A DNA stretch of 51,647 nt from an uncultured Kiritimatiellota bacterium (lineage in GTDB: Bacteria > Verrucomicrobiota > Kiritimatiellia > RFP12 > UBA1067): assembly GCA_934621385.1 (NCBI GenBank), contig CAKTUI010000020.1:1-51647 (forward strand). The letters run 5' to 3'. The position numbers and the translations under genes are program-made. This document shows positions 33,047 to 40,460 of this stretch, in pieces. The notes under the pieces are model-generated. The model worked only from the letters and a program-made list of their open reading frames with translations. It was not told the DNA's origin and did no database searches. The first letter of the stretch is position 1, and each line of letters begins with the position of its first letter.

Positions 33047-35020
33047 TCAGACCCCCTTCTCCACGATTTCCATGTTCCGTTCATCCGAAACGACAACAAA
33101 CATCGCCTTACCAGAGCGTTTCTGCCGCTGAATCGCGCGCCGCAAGGCCTGTCGGGACGTTCGGCGAGACCCGACAAAAATCGTTGAGCAATCGCAAAAC
33201 GACAACATCTGCTCGAAAAAGATGGACTCGTTTGAAAGTTGGACACGACGCCCAATGACAAAGAAGTCGTACTTCTCCTCCAGTTCCTTGATGTCATTCT
33301 CAAGGAGCATCATCTCACCCGGCGAGAAACGAGAAATGTCGCCAACCGGGAAAAATGCCTGGTTGCGGCCCTGCAGAACAAGCCCGCCCATGGCAGACAT
33401 CTTATCCGTGACCTCGAAGTCCATGGCTGACACCACCTCCACGCGCAACAGGCGCCGACCGCCCATGGCGCAATTCCAGTCCAGTTCGTCATGCAGTCGC
33501 TTGCTGAATTCGCCACCCGGAAGACGACCGACGAACATCGTCCGCACATTTTCGGCCGCCGTATGGAACTTGTAGTAAATTCGATCCAAGACCCGCTTTT
33601 CGTCCGCTTCCGACGAAAAAGTTCGCCCAACCGGCGGCAAAGAACCTAATGGCTGGAGTTCTGGATAATAGGAAACCTCACGCAAATCGTAGACACGACC
33701 AAAGAGAATTTCAATCAGAACGACGAGAAGCGAAAAGCCACCGCCAGCGACTGCTGAAGCCATCAAAATAAGAATGAGTTTCTTTTTGGACATCGGAACC
33801 GTCTCCTCCGCCGAGTTGACCGGTTCAATCAGAGAGAAATCCGTTTCAACGGATGCCTTCAAGTACTGGATATCCGAAACATTGTCCTCAATCTCCGTCA
33901 GGGACTGCTGAACGGTCTCTCGCCGACGACGAATGCGGTCGTAGTTGGGGATAATCTCCTGCAACTTGGCAATGTCCTGTGCGCCGTTGGCAATTTCACG
34001 CTTCAGGGCCTCACACGTCTCGCGGGCGACATCCACACGCGTCTCGGCATCCTTGATTGAATTCTCAAGCGTTTCCACCCGTGAAAGGATTGTGAAGTCA
34101 ACGACACCAATTCCGTAGAGACGGCAAAAGGCCTCATACTTGGCTTGAAGATTGGCACGACGCTCGCGCACGACGATCAAACGGGGATTCTTCTCCGTAT
34201 AAAGTGCCTCGGCCTCGGCGATCTCGGCTTCAATCTTCTCAAATGCCGCGATGTAGTGCTTGAGAGCCTCAACATGGTCGACGACACTGGGAGAAATCTC
34301 GCCCAAATCACGCCGAAGATTCTTGAGTTGGGAGGTCTCCTTCGTCAATCGAATCGTCGCGTCCGCAAGGGCCAGTTTCTGCTGCGTCAGGGACTCGTTC
34401 ATGCGATCCAGCTCTTGCCGTGGCTGGGGGAGCCGCGTATTTTCCGCAAGCTCGTCCTCTTCCTTATCCAATGCAACAAGCCGTTCCGTCAGTTCCTTTC
34501 GGCGAGTCTCCGCCGTTTCCGCCCAACGCTTGAGATCGGCATTCCGATAACTTGCGTATTCCTGAAGGCAGAGTTGGGCAAACGCATTGGCCCGTTCAAT
34601 CGCCGCTTCAGCCGAACTCGCCCGCACAATGACATTGAAGACATTCGGCTGACGATCGTCCTTGCTGAACTCAACCGTACGTAACAGCATCTGGCGGAAC
34701 CAGTCCGGTGCATCCGCACCCCGTAGCGTCGTCGCCAGTTTTTCCTTCAGCGACCGACGAAAGAGAATCTGAAAGAGTTCCTTCTGATCCATCGGGCGAA
34801 TGCGCTCCGACTCATGCGGATGAAAGAGCAGCACGGCCCTCGACTCAAAGCGATCTGACTTCAAAGCCCGTGCATATAGAAAAGCATACAAGCCAACAAA
34901 GACAAGTGCCGCCGCCAAAAGAGGAATCCAGAAGCGACGCAGGACAATGGCCTGAACGAGACGGCGAAACGTCTCGAACTTTTTCAGCTGTTCCTGCTCC
35001 AAATCAGTCATCTCATCCAT
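33047..35020 (-). CDS. Wzc/GNVR-type chain-length determinant with degenerate kinase-like C-terminus
   Basis: 657 residues. An N-terminal Wzz part has a membrane segment (IPLLAAALVFVGLYAFLY), a long coiled coil (about 170-420) with ALYTEKNPRLIVVRERRANL, and a second membrane segment (LILILMASAVAGGGFSLLVV, about 425-444). The cytoplasmic C-terminal domain sits where BY-kinases have Walker A, but reads TMFVGRLPGGEFSKRLHDEL with no GxxGxGKT. No tyrosine cluster is seen at the C-terminus. It probably controls polymer length and bridges to the Wza-like pore without kinase activity. AGGAGG is 9 nt before the ATG at 35020; an ATG at 35026 is also possible. Confidence 0.88.
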   Translation of the reverse strand: MDEMTDLEQEQLKKFETFRRLVQAIVLRRFWIPLLAAALVFVGLYAFLYARALKSDRFESRAVLLFHPHESERIRPMDQKELFQILFRRSLKEKLATTLRGADAPDWFRQMLLRTVEFSKDDRQPNVFNVIVRASSAEAAIERANAFAQLCLQEYASYRNADLKRWAETAETRRKELTERLVALDKEEDELAENTRLPQPRQELDRMNESLTQQKLALADATIRLTKETSQLKNLRRDLGEISPSVVDHVEALKHYIAAFEKIEAEIAEAEALYTEKNPRLIVVRERRANLQAKYEAFCRLYGIGVVDFTILSRVETLENSIKDAETRVDVARETCEALKREIANGAQDIAKLQEIIPNYDRIRRRRETVQQSLTEIEDNVSDIQYLKASVETDFSLIEPVNSAEETVPMSKKKLILILMASAVAGGGFSLLVVLIEILFGRVYDLREVSYYPELQPLGSLPPVGRTFSSEADEKRVLDRIYYKFHTAAENVRTMFVGRLPGGEFSKRLHDELDWNCAMGGRRLLRVEVVSAMDFEVTDKMSAMGGLVLQGRNQAFFPVGDISRFSPGEMMLLENDIKELEEKYDFFVIGRRVQLSNESIFFEQMLSFCDCSTIFVGSRRTSRQALRRAIQRQKRSGKAMFVVVSDERNMEIVEKGV

Positions 35021-35040
35021 CGCCATTATCCTCCTTTCCC

Positions 35041-36027
35041 TTAATTGAAGCACATCCAATCCTTCTCCAGCGCATCGGGGAGTACAATCTTATCCAAGTC
35101 CTGTTCCAACATTCCATGGACTTGCCGCAACACGCGAACCGTACAATCCTGACCAAAGGAGGCGATCGGACCAAATGTGTGCCGACGCACAACCCAACGC
35201 GCCGCCTGTCGCAAGGTCCGTGAGGTGTCCAGCCCCACCTTCTCCACGCCTGCAAACCAATAATCCCGCGCAGATTTCCAGGTGGACACCACATCCTTCG
35301 GCAGTTCCATACGCGGACGGAACTTGAAATTGACGGCAGCATCGTACCGCGCATCCCCGAGCCGCTTCGCACGATCACCAATTCGCCAGGCATATTCATG
35401 CCGGGCAATCAACTGGGCATCCCCGACACCCAGTATGGCCTTGTTCAAGTTGCGCAAGAAGAAGTTCACATCGCCCTGAGTTTTTAACGAACCGACACGA
35501 AGCGCGGCGAAAATAAGCCCCATTCCACGGTTCATCAATAGCCGCAAGGCCTCCATGCGCGGCAACTCGTTCGGCGCAAGTGCCTTGACATGACTGAGAA
35601 GTCCCTCTCCACCAATGAGGGCGACATGACCACGCTTGAGTTCCTGAATCATCAGCCGGTCTTCGTCCTTCTTGAAATCACTCGGATTGCGCGGATGACA
35701 AAAATCAACATCTACGCCAAAGACCTTCTCATACCGCCGCGCAATCGGCTCAAGTCGGCTGGCACAATCGGTCTTTTCAACCTCTGTCGCATCCTCCATG
35801 AAGACAAAGAAGTCAATGTCGTTGTAGGGACCCAACCGTCCATCCGTTCCTCTGCAAACACCGCCTTCGCCACGTCCATAGCCGCCGCCCAGCCAAATGC
35901 CCGTCAGGCGAGGTATCGCGCAAGACAGAATCTCCTCACGCATCTGTGGAAGCACACGGTCAAAAAGGTCTTCGACTTCGGGTGCCCTCACGCCCGTATA
36001 GAACGATGCAGTCGAATTAGCCAGCAT
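35041..36027 (-). CDS. Nucleotidyltransferase-like protein of unknown function
   Basis: 328 residues. The motif WLGGGYGRGEG followed by YNDIDFFVF and, later, VDVDFCHP matches the polymerase-beta nucleotidyltransferase pattern (G[GS]-x-x-x-G-x-G, DxD, D). The rest is unassigned and alpha-helical in character. It lies between the sugar nucleotidyltransferase and Wzc-like genes, overlapping the former by 11 bp. A role in modifying the polymer or its lipid carrier, or a regulatory nucleotidylation, is possible, but nothing in the sequence decides. Confidence 0.7.
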   Translation of the reverse strand: MLANSTASFYTGVRAPEVEDLFDRVLPQMREEILSCAIPRLTGIWLGGGYGRGEGGVCRGTDGRLGPYNDIDFFVFMEDATEVEKTDCASRLEPIARRYEKVFGVDVDFCHPRNPSDFKKDEDRLMIQELKRGHVALIGGEGLLSHVKALAPNELPRMEALRLLMNRGMGLIFAALRVGSLKTQGDVNFFLRNLNKAILGVGDAQLIARHEYAWRIGDRAKRLGDARYDAAVNFKFRPRMELPKDVVSTWKSARDYWFAGVEKVGLDTSRTLRQAARWVVRRHTFGPIASFGQDCTVRVLRQVHGMLEQDLDKIVLPDALEKDWMCFN

Positions 36028-36835
36028 GATGCACCACCCTCAGAAGACGACGCAAGAACCGTCCAATACGATAAATGAAGCCGCGCCCATGGCTGCGGAG
36101 ATCCGCCGACAGAACATCCCCCGCCAAGTTCACGCACCCGCCCGTCATGGGGTCAATGACCCGCGTACCGACGACTATCTTGTTCTCCAACTCAACATCC
36201 CGAGCAATGTATGTCTGCGGATAGACAATCGCCCGGTGAAGTCGAGCCCCGCGATCCAAAATGGAACCTTCCCCGACAATCACCTCACCATTCAGCCAGC
36301 AGTTGTGATCAATCCGGCAGTTGTCGTCAAGCAGAACGGGAGGATTGACCTTGCTCCCAATCCGAATCTGCACATTCATCCCCAGATTGACACCTTGCTC
36401 CGAATAATAGCCCGGCAACACACATTCGCACGGATGGTCAATTAACCTGAAATTCAATTCAAAGTAGTCGCGAATCGAGTCGATGCGGCAGATTTTCCCA
36501 TCATACTCAAGTTCCTGCCCGTGGATGACAAGCGCTGCATCCGTCCCGAGAAATTCCGCATTCTCGGCGACAACGCGCTCAGCATCCGCCGTTGCGGAGA
36601 TGTGTTCATAGGAAAGTTCCAAACCCCATCGGCTGCCATCTCCCAGCCGTGCGGCCAGTTGTGCATCATACGCGGCATCCAGTACCCGAACGCTCACAAC
36701 GCCCTTGCGAGCACACCAATCCAACTGATGCTCAACGAGGGGCTTGTCCGCCAGAAGCAACGAGAATTCGCTGAACTCCGGGAAATAGCACCGAATCCAC
36801 GGCGCAGGACGGGTGGAAACTATCAGGGCATTCAT
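36017..36835 (-). CDS. Sugar nucleotidyltransferase-like protein with left-handed beta-helix
   Basis: 272 residues. The N-terminal half resembles an NTP-transferase fold (LLLADKPLVEHQLDWCARKG) but lacks the usual LAGGxGTR pyrophosphorylase signature, so it may not activate sugars itself. The C-terminal half has hexapeptide-type repeats (NPPVLLDDNCRIDHNCWLNGEVIVGEGSILDRG, about 167-199; key residues at each repeat turn) like UDP-GlcNAc or mannose-1-phosphate transferases. It ends with a basic tail (RIGRFLRRLLRVVHHAG). It is placed 1 nt after the initiating transferase gene. Confidence 0.75.
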   Translation of the reverse strand: MNALIVSTRPAPWIRCYFPEFSEFSLLLADKPLVEHQLDWCARKGVVSVRVLDAAYDAQLAARLGDGSRWGLELSYEHISATADAERVVAENAEFLGTDAALVIHGQELEYDGKICRIDSIRDYFELNFRLIDHPCECVLPGYYSEQGVNLGMNVQIRIGSKVNPPVLLDDNCRIDHNCWLNGEVIVGEGSILDRGARLHRAIVYPQTYIARDVELENKIVVGTRVIDPMTGGCVNLAGDVLSADLRSHGRGFIYRIGRFLRRLLRVVHHAG

Positions 36836-36836
36836 T

Positions 36837-37550
36837 TTAGTAAGCCCCCTTACCCGAAAGAATGGCCGGAATCGTCTTCAGCAGGATGACCAAGTCGCTC
36901 AAGAAACCATGAGACCGAATATAAGCCTTGTCAAGCGAGACCTGCTGCTCAAAAGGAATGTCACTCCGCCCGCTCACCTGCCAAATGCATGTCAGCCCGG
37001 GCTTGACGTTCAGACGCTTGCGCTCCTCCAATGTATACTCCCGCACTTCGCTTGGCAACGGCGGACGCGGCCCAACCAGCGACATATCACCTATCAGCAC
37101 ATTGAAGAGTTGGGGTATCTCATCCAAACTCGTGCGCCGCAGGAACTTCCCAATCGGAGTCACTCGAGGATCGTTCTTCATCTTGAAGATGACACCATCC
37201 GCCGACTCATTCTGAGACTGGAGACTCGCACGCCGAGCCTCCGCGTCCAAATACATACTCCTAAACTTCAGGAAGTTGAAATGCCGACCATAAAGCCCCA
37301 CGCGGACCTGATGGAAGAGCGCAGGTCCGGGCGATGTCAGGCGAATCAAGATGGCGATGAGCAACAGGAATGGTGAAAGCAGAACCAACCCAATGCCCGA
37401 GGCAAAGACATCAACCGAACGCTTGAGCTTGTACGAACCCCAGACCGTCAGCCGCCAACCGAAATTCTTCAGCTCACGCCGCAGGCCACTGTGCCGCCGA
37501 CCCTCGAACTCCTTGACGAGGATCTTTAGTTCCTCGCTCTTAATCGTCAT
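36837..37550 (-). CDS. Polyprenyl-phosphate sugar-1-phosphate transferase (initiating phosphoglycosyltransferase)
   Basis: 237 residues, small monotopic PGT. One membrane helix (LKRSVDVFASGIGLVLLSPF) is followed by HFNFLKFRSMYLDAE, the PRVTPIGKFLRRTSLDEIPQ catalytic motif (Asp-Glu dyad in LDEIPQ) and GDMSLVGPRPPLP, all diagnostic of the family. It links the first sugar-phosphate to undecaprenyl phosphate and so starts repeat-unit synthesis. Its start overlaps the regulator gene as ATGA, putting the committed step directly behind the regulator. Confidence 0.96.
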   Translation of the reverse strand: MTIKSEELKILVKEFEGRRHSGLRRELKNFGWRLTVWGSYKLKRSVDVFASGIGLVLLSPFLLLIAILIRLTSPGPALFHQVRVGLYGRHFNFLKFRSMYLDAEARRASLQSQNESADGVIFKMKNDPRVTPIGKFLRRTSLDEIPQLFNVLIGDMSLVGPRPPLPSEVREYTLEERKRLNVKPGLTCIWQVSGRSDIPFEQQVSLDKAYIRSHGFLSDLVILLKTIPAILSGKGAY

Positions 37551-39232
37551 TCCTTCGCCGCCTCCACTTCGTTTGCCGGAGCATCCGCGTCAATCTGAAC
37601 ATAAAAGGTATTCCGATTGAGATCGGCCAATCGCCTGTATCGGGCATTGGAAACCAGCTTACGCTTGATAGCCATTCCCCGACCATGCGACGCCAACTTG
37701 ACATTCAGATCGTCCAGATGGCGGTCAAGATCCGTCTCCTTCACTTTCCGCGTAAAGTCCCATGGCTTTCCATGGTCAAGGATCGTGACGGACAGAAGCC
37801 CCTGATCCGGAACTTTGGAAATGAACACCGCAAGGCTCTCATGACGGCGGCTGTTGTCGTCGAGACCATGAGAAATCACATTCAAGAGGTGTTCCTCCAG
37901 CAACAACTCAACTTTGAGACCCAGTACTTCCGACCCGAAGTGCTCACGCGTCCAACTCGACGCGTCCTGTGCCACAAGGTCAACGCTCACGGCATCCGGC
38001 TTGACTTCGGCCGCAAATACCTCCTCTGGCCCCTGCGGCTTCGCAATAGCGAAGGCGAAAATATCGTCCTGCTGATGCGCATAGCCACAGCTTATCAAGG
38101 ACTGGTAAAGTTCCGTCGCCAATTCGGAGACGTGCTTGCCATGGGCGCACTCCGTCGCCAGTTCGCTCATCGTCTTCTCAAGGAGATCCTGTGGAACCAA
38201 AATCTCCCCTTCCGCATCCTCGGCAAGGTCCAAAATGCCATCCGAATAGGTCATGAACACCGCGTCATCCGGGAATGTCATCCGCACATCGTCATCCGCC
38301 GTGCACTTGATGTCCGGCAGCATACCAACCGGCAGGCTACCCTTCCGTTCTGGATTCAAATCAATGCGCTCGCCCGTCGATGCCCTGAAACAGTAGAGAT
38401 CCTGATAACCGGCGTTGTGATAGTAGACTTCGTTCTTCTTGAAATCAAAGAATGCCACAAGCCCCGCCATATACGCCACATCGCCCATATTCTGGGAGAA
38501 GAACTTATTGAGTTCCTGCATAATCTGATAGGGACGCAGCATCTTGACCGAAAGGCTGTTCGTCAACTGCTTGAGAAAAACCTGAACAGCCATCATCGCG
38601 AGCGCCGAATGCGTCCCATGTCCCGAAATGTCCCCGAAAATGATGAGGCACGAGTCGGGCGAAAGAGGAATCCACTCCACCAAGTCACCACTAATCTTGC
38701 CGAGAGGCTTCCAGAAGTCACCGTAACTGTAGGCCTTCTCAATATGCGTCCATTTGGGAAGCACCGACTTCTGGACAAGGCGCGCCAACTCCATATTCCG
38801 CTCGTTGCGCTCGGTCAGACGGGCGAGGGACTGCTCACTGCGATAAATATTCGTCGCATGGGCCAAGACCTTGAGAATCGTCTCGCGCCCCGCATTCTTC
38901 GAGAGATAGTAGGAATGGATGTCCTCCATCACCTGCTTCATCAGCCGATCGCCCTCATTGACCAAAGAGGTCAGAAAGATGATTGGGATCGTCTTGTTGA
39001 AGTCGCGGATTCCGTCGCGGAACATGAACCCGTCAATCGCCCCCATCATGACATCCGTGACAATGACATGGAACTGGTCGCGCTTCAGTTTGTTCAGGCC
39101 CTCCTCAGACGAACCCGCATCTGCCACCTCGTAGCCCGCACTGCGCAAAATGGCCGAAAGCGTGAAACGAACGAATCGTTCGTCATCAACAATCAGCACC
39201 TTCAGCTTCGCCTTGACACCAACCTCTGTCAT
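37547..39232 (-). CDS. Response regulator with PP2C phosphatase and HATPase kinase domains (HsbR-like)
   Basis: 561 residues with three domains. The receiver (about 8-130) has LKVLIVDDERFVR, phosphoacceptor Asp in VIVTDVMMGAIDG and the switch region IIFLTSL. A SpoIIE/PP2C phosphatase follows (about 165-405), with GDLVEW, IFGDISGHGTHSALAM and MTYSDGILDLAED. A C-terminal RsbW-type HATPase (about 430-555) has LEEHLLNVISHG and HGRGMAIKR. This is the layout of Pseudomonas HsbR, which both phosphorylates and dephosphorylates a STAS protein under HPt control. The likely partners here are the HPt and STAS proteins at 11411 and 11092. ATGA overlaps join it to both neighbours. Confidence 0.93.
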   Translation of the reverse strand: MTEVGVKAKLKVLIVDDERFVRFTLSAILRSAGYEVADAGSSEEGLNKLKRDQFHVIVTDVMMGAIDGFMFRDGIRDFNKTIPIIFLTSLVNEGDRLMKQVMEDIHSYYLSKNAGRETILKVLAHATNIYRSEQSLARLTERNERNMELARLVQKSVLPKWTHIEKAYSYGDFWKPLGKISGDLVEWIPLSPDSCLIIFGDISGHGTHSALAMMAVQVFLKQLTNSLSVKMLRPYQIMQELNKFFSQNMGDVAYMAGLVAFFDFKKNEVYYHNAGYQDLYCFRASTGERIDLNPERKGSLPVGMLPDIKCTADDDVRMTFPDDAVFMTYSDGILDLAEDAEGEILVPQDLLEKTMSELATECAHGKHVSELATELYQSLISCGYAHQQDDIFAFAIAKPQGPEEVFAAEVKPDAVSVDLVAQDASSWTREHFGSEVLGLKVELLLEEHLLNVISHGLDDNSRRHESLAVFISKVPDQGLLSVTILDHGKPWDFTRKVKETDLDRHLDDLNVKLASHGRGMAIKRKLVSNARYRRLADLNRNTFYVQIDADAPANEVEAAKE

Positions 39233-40290
39233 GGTTCAGCCCCCACTTCATCCTCAATGGGTAATTCCGCCGTTTCCGTCGTCCAGCCCTTCCACCGCCG
39301 CTTGCAGCGATACCGAACGACACGCGACGCGGCATTTTCGACAATATTCCCAAGAAATGGCGCAATCGTCTCACCCGCCAGCGGCAAGTCGGGGCGGACA
39401 TCCGCCGCCACACGCAGGATGCCGTCCGAGCCATCCGGCTCTGCGCGGCAGAAATTCGGAACAATCACCTTTCGGGAGAGGACATTCGTGTTCGCACAAT
39501 CGTAATAGTAGGCCCCAATGCAGAGGTCAGACGAAGCCAGTCGACGCATGGACCAGTTGAGCGGGTTAATCGCACCCGCCGACACAAGATTCGACGCATC
39601 TTCCTGCCGATTCGTCACAGGGCCAGTTCCCACCCGCCACGCGGCAACGACACCCGTATCGAGTTTTCCACGCGCAAGGCGTATGTTCCCCTCATTGAAA
39701 TCGGCTCCCAATTGCCGAAAGGCCACTTCCGGCAAGTTCGGCAAATAGGCCGCGACGAATCCATCACTCGGGAGAACTTCATCCTCCAACTCCTTCAGGG
39801 CCTCCTGAATGTAAAGCGCCCCCTGGCCATGCCCGAGGAGAACATAGGGATGTCCAGGCTGGTGATAGGTCTTCAGGTAGAACCGAATCGCCTCAATCGT
39901 CTCACGGACGGAAGGCGCAATCACCGTCTCGTCCCAGGCTTCGAGTTCCGGCGACAGAATCGCCGCGAACTGACTGTCCTTCGTGCGGTGGACGATGGGG
40001 GCAAAAACCCGAACCTTCTTGCCAAAAGACTCTTGTGTCACAAACGCCGTGAAATCGTGCAGATAGGCGGAGGACTCCTTGTCTGACGGCAAGCTTGGAT
40101 AACGATCCTTGGACTTCTCTATATAAGGATAGATAAAGATAAGGTCATACGAGGCGAAATAAGACGGGACGGCATTCTGTCGAATCACCCAGTTCTCAAC
40201 CGAGACATAGGGCGACTGTGGGGTTGCGCACCCCACCAAAAGTCCGCAAATGAGAGCGGAGCAGGCGAAAATATCAACAAAACGCTTCAT
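39229..40290 (-). CDS. DUF3089-like alpha/beta-hydrolase-fold lipoprotein lacking the nucleophile serine
   Basis: 353 residues. The signal ends in LLVGC (lipobox, Cys near 21), so it is probably a lipoprotein. The fold resembles DUF3089 hydrolases: DLIFIYPYIEKSKD, VRVFAPIVHRT and the nucleophile elbow region YVLLGHGQGALYIQEAL (about 151-167). Relatives read GHSQG; here the serine is glycine (codon GGC), so the usual hydrolysis is unlikely. It is the first gene of the long operon, with AGGTGA 6 nt upstream of the ATG and a 75-80 nt leader. It may bind or present a ligand in the envelope. Confidence 0.8.
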   Translation of the reverse strand: MKRFVDIFACSALICGLLVGCATPQSPYVSVENWVIRQNAVPSYFASYDLIFIYPYIEKSKDRYPSLPSDKESSAYLHDFTAFVTQESFGKKVRVFAPIVHRTKDSQFAAILSPELEAWDETVIAPSVRETIEAIRFYLKTYHQPGHPYVLLGHGQGALYIQEALKELEDEVLPSDGFVAAYLPNLPEVAFRQLGADFNEGNIRLARGKLDTGVVAAWRVGTGPVTNRQEDASNLVSAGAINPLNWSMRRLASSDLCIGAYYYDCANTNVLSRKVIVPNFCRAEPDGSDGILRVAADVRPDLPLAGETIAPFLGNIVENAASRVVRYRCKRRWKGWTTETAELPIEDEVGAEP

Positions 40291-40300
40291 CTTTGTTCAC

Positions 40301-40349
40301 CTGTCTTGCGACAGCCCGAAACCCATCCGTCAGGCCAGGAATACCCGAC
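40301..40349 (-). promoter_or_regulatory. Hairpin-containing 5' leader of the polysaccharide operon
   Basis: Two hairpins lie between promoter and first gene on the minus strand: GTCGGG-TATTCCTGG-CCTGAC (40329-40349, one G-U pair) and CTGTC-GCAA-GACAG (40301-40314), the latter with a GNRA tetraloop that directly abuts the Shine-Dalgarno AGGTGA. Neither is followed by a T run, so they are not terminators. They could control translation or transcription elongation of the long operon; the sequence matches no riboswitch that I know, and no JUMPstart/ops element was seen. Confidence 0.4.
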
Positions 40350-40375
40350 TGATTTTACCGACAGTATTATACCAT

Positions 40376-40384
40376 ATTGCCGCC
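40376..40384 (-). promoter_or_regulatory. Extended -10 promoter (TGGTATAAT) of the polysaccharide operon
   Basis: TGGTATAAT on the minus strand, about 85 nt before the ATG at 40290, and the only strong promoter-like box seen ahead of the roughly 25-kb gene run. Transcription would start near 40368. Confidence 0.72.
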
Positions 40385-40460
40385 CCCGCCTTCGCCAACG
40401 GGCGTATAAAGAATTGAACAAAGAAACACACTCTTCCAATCCAAACCGCCGCGCCGGATC

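Noticed and set aside
37685..39505. 606-codon open frame opposite the REC-PP2C-HATPase gene
   Set aside because: Shadow frame; spans two real genes joined by an ATGA overlap.
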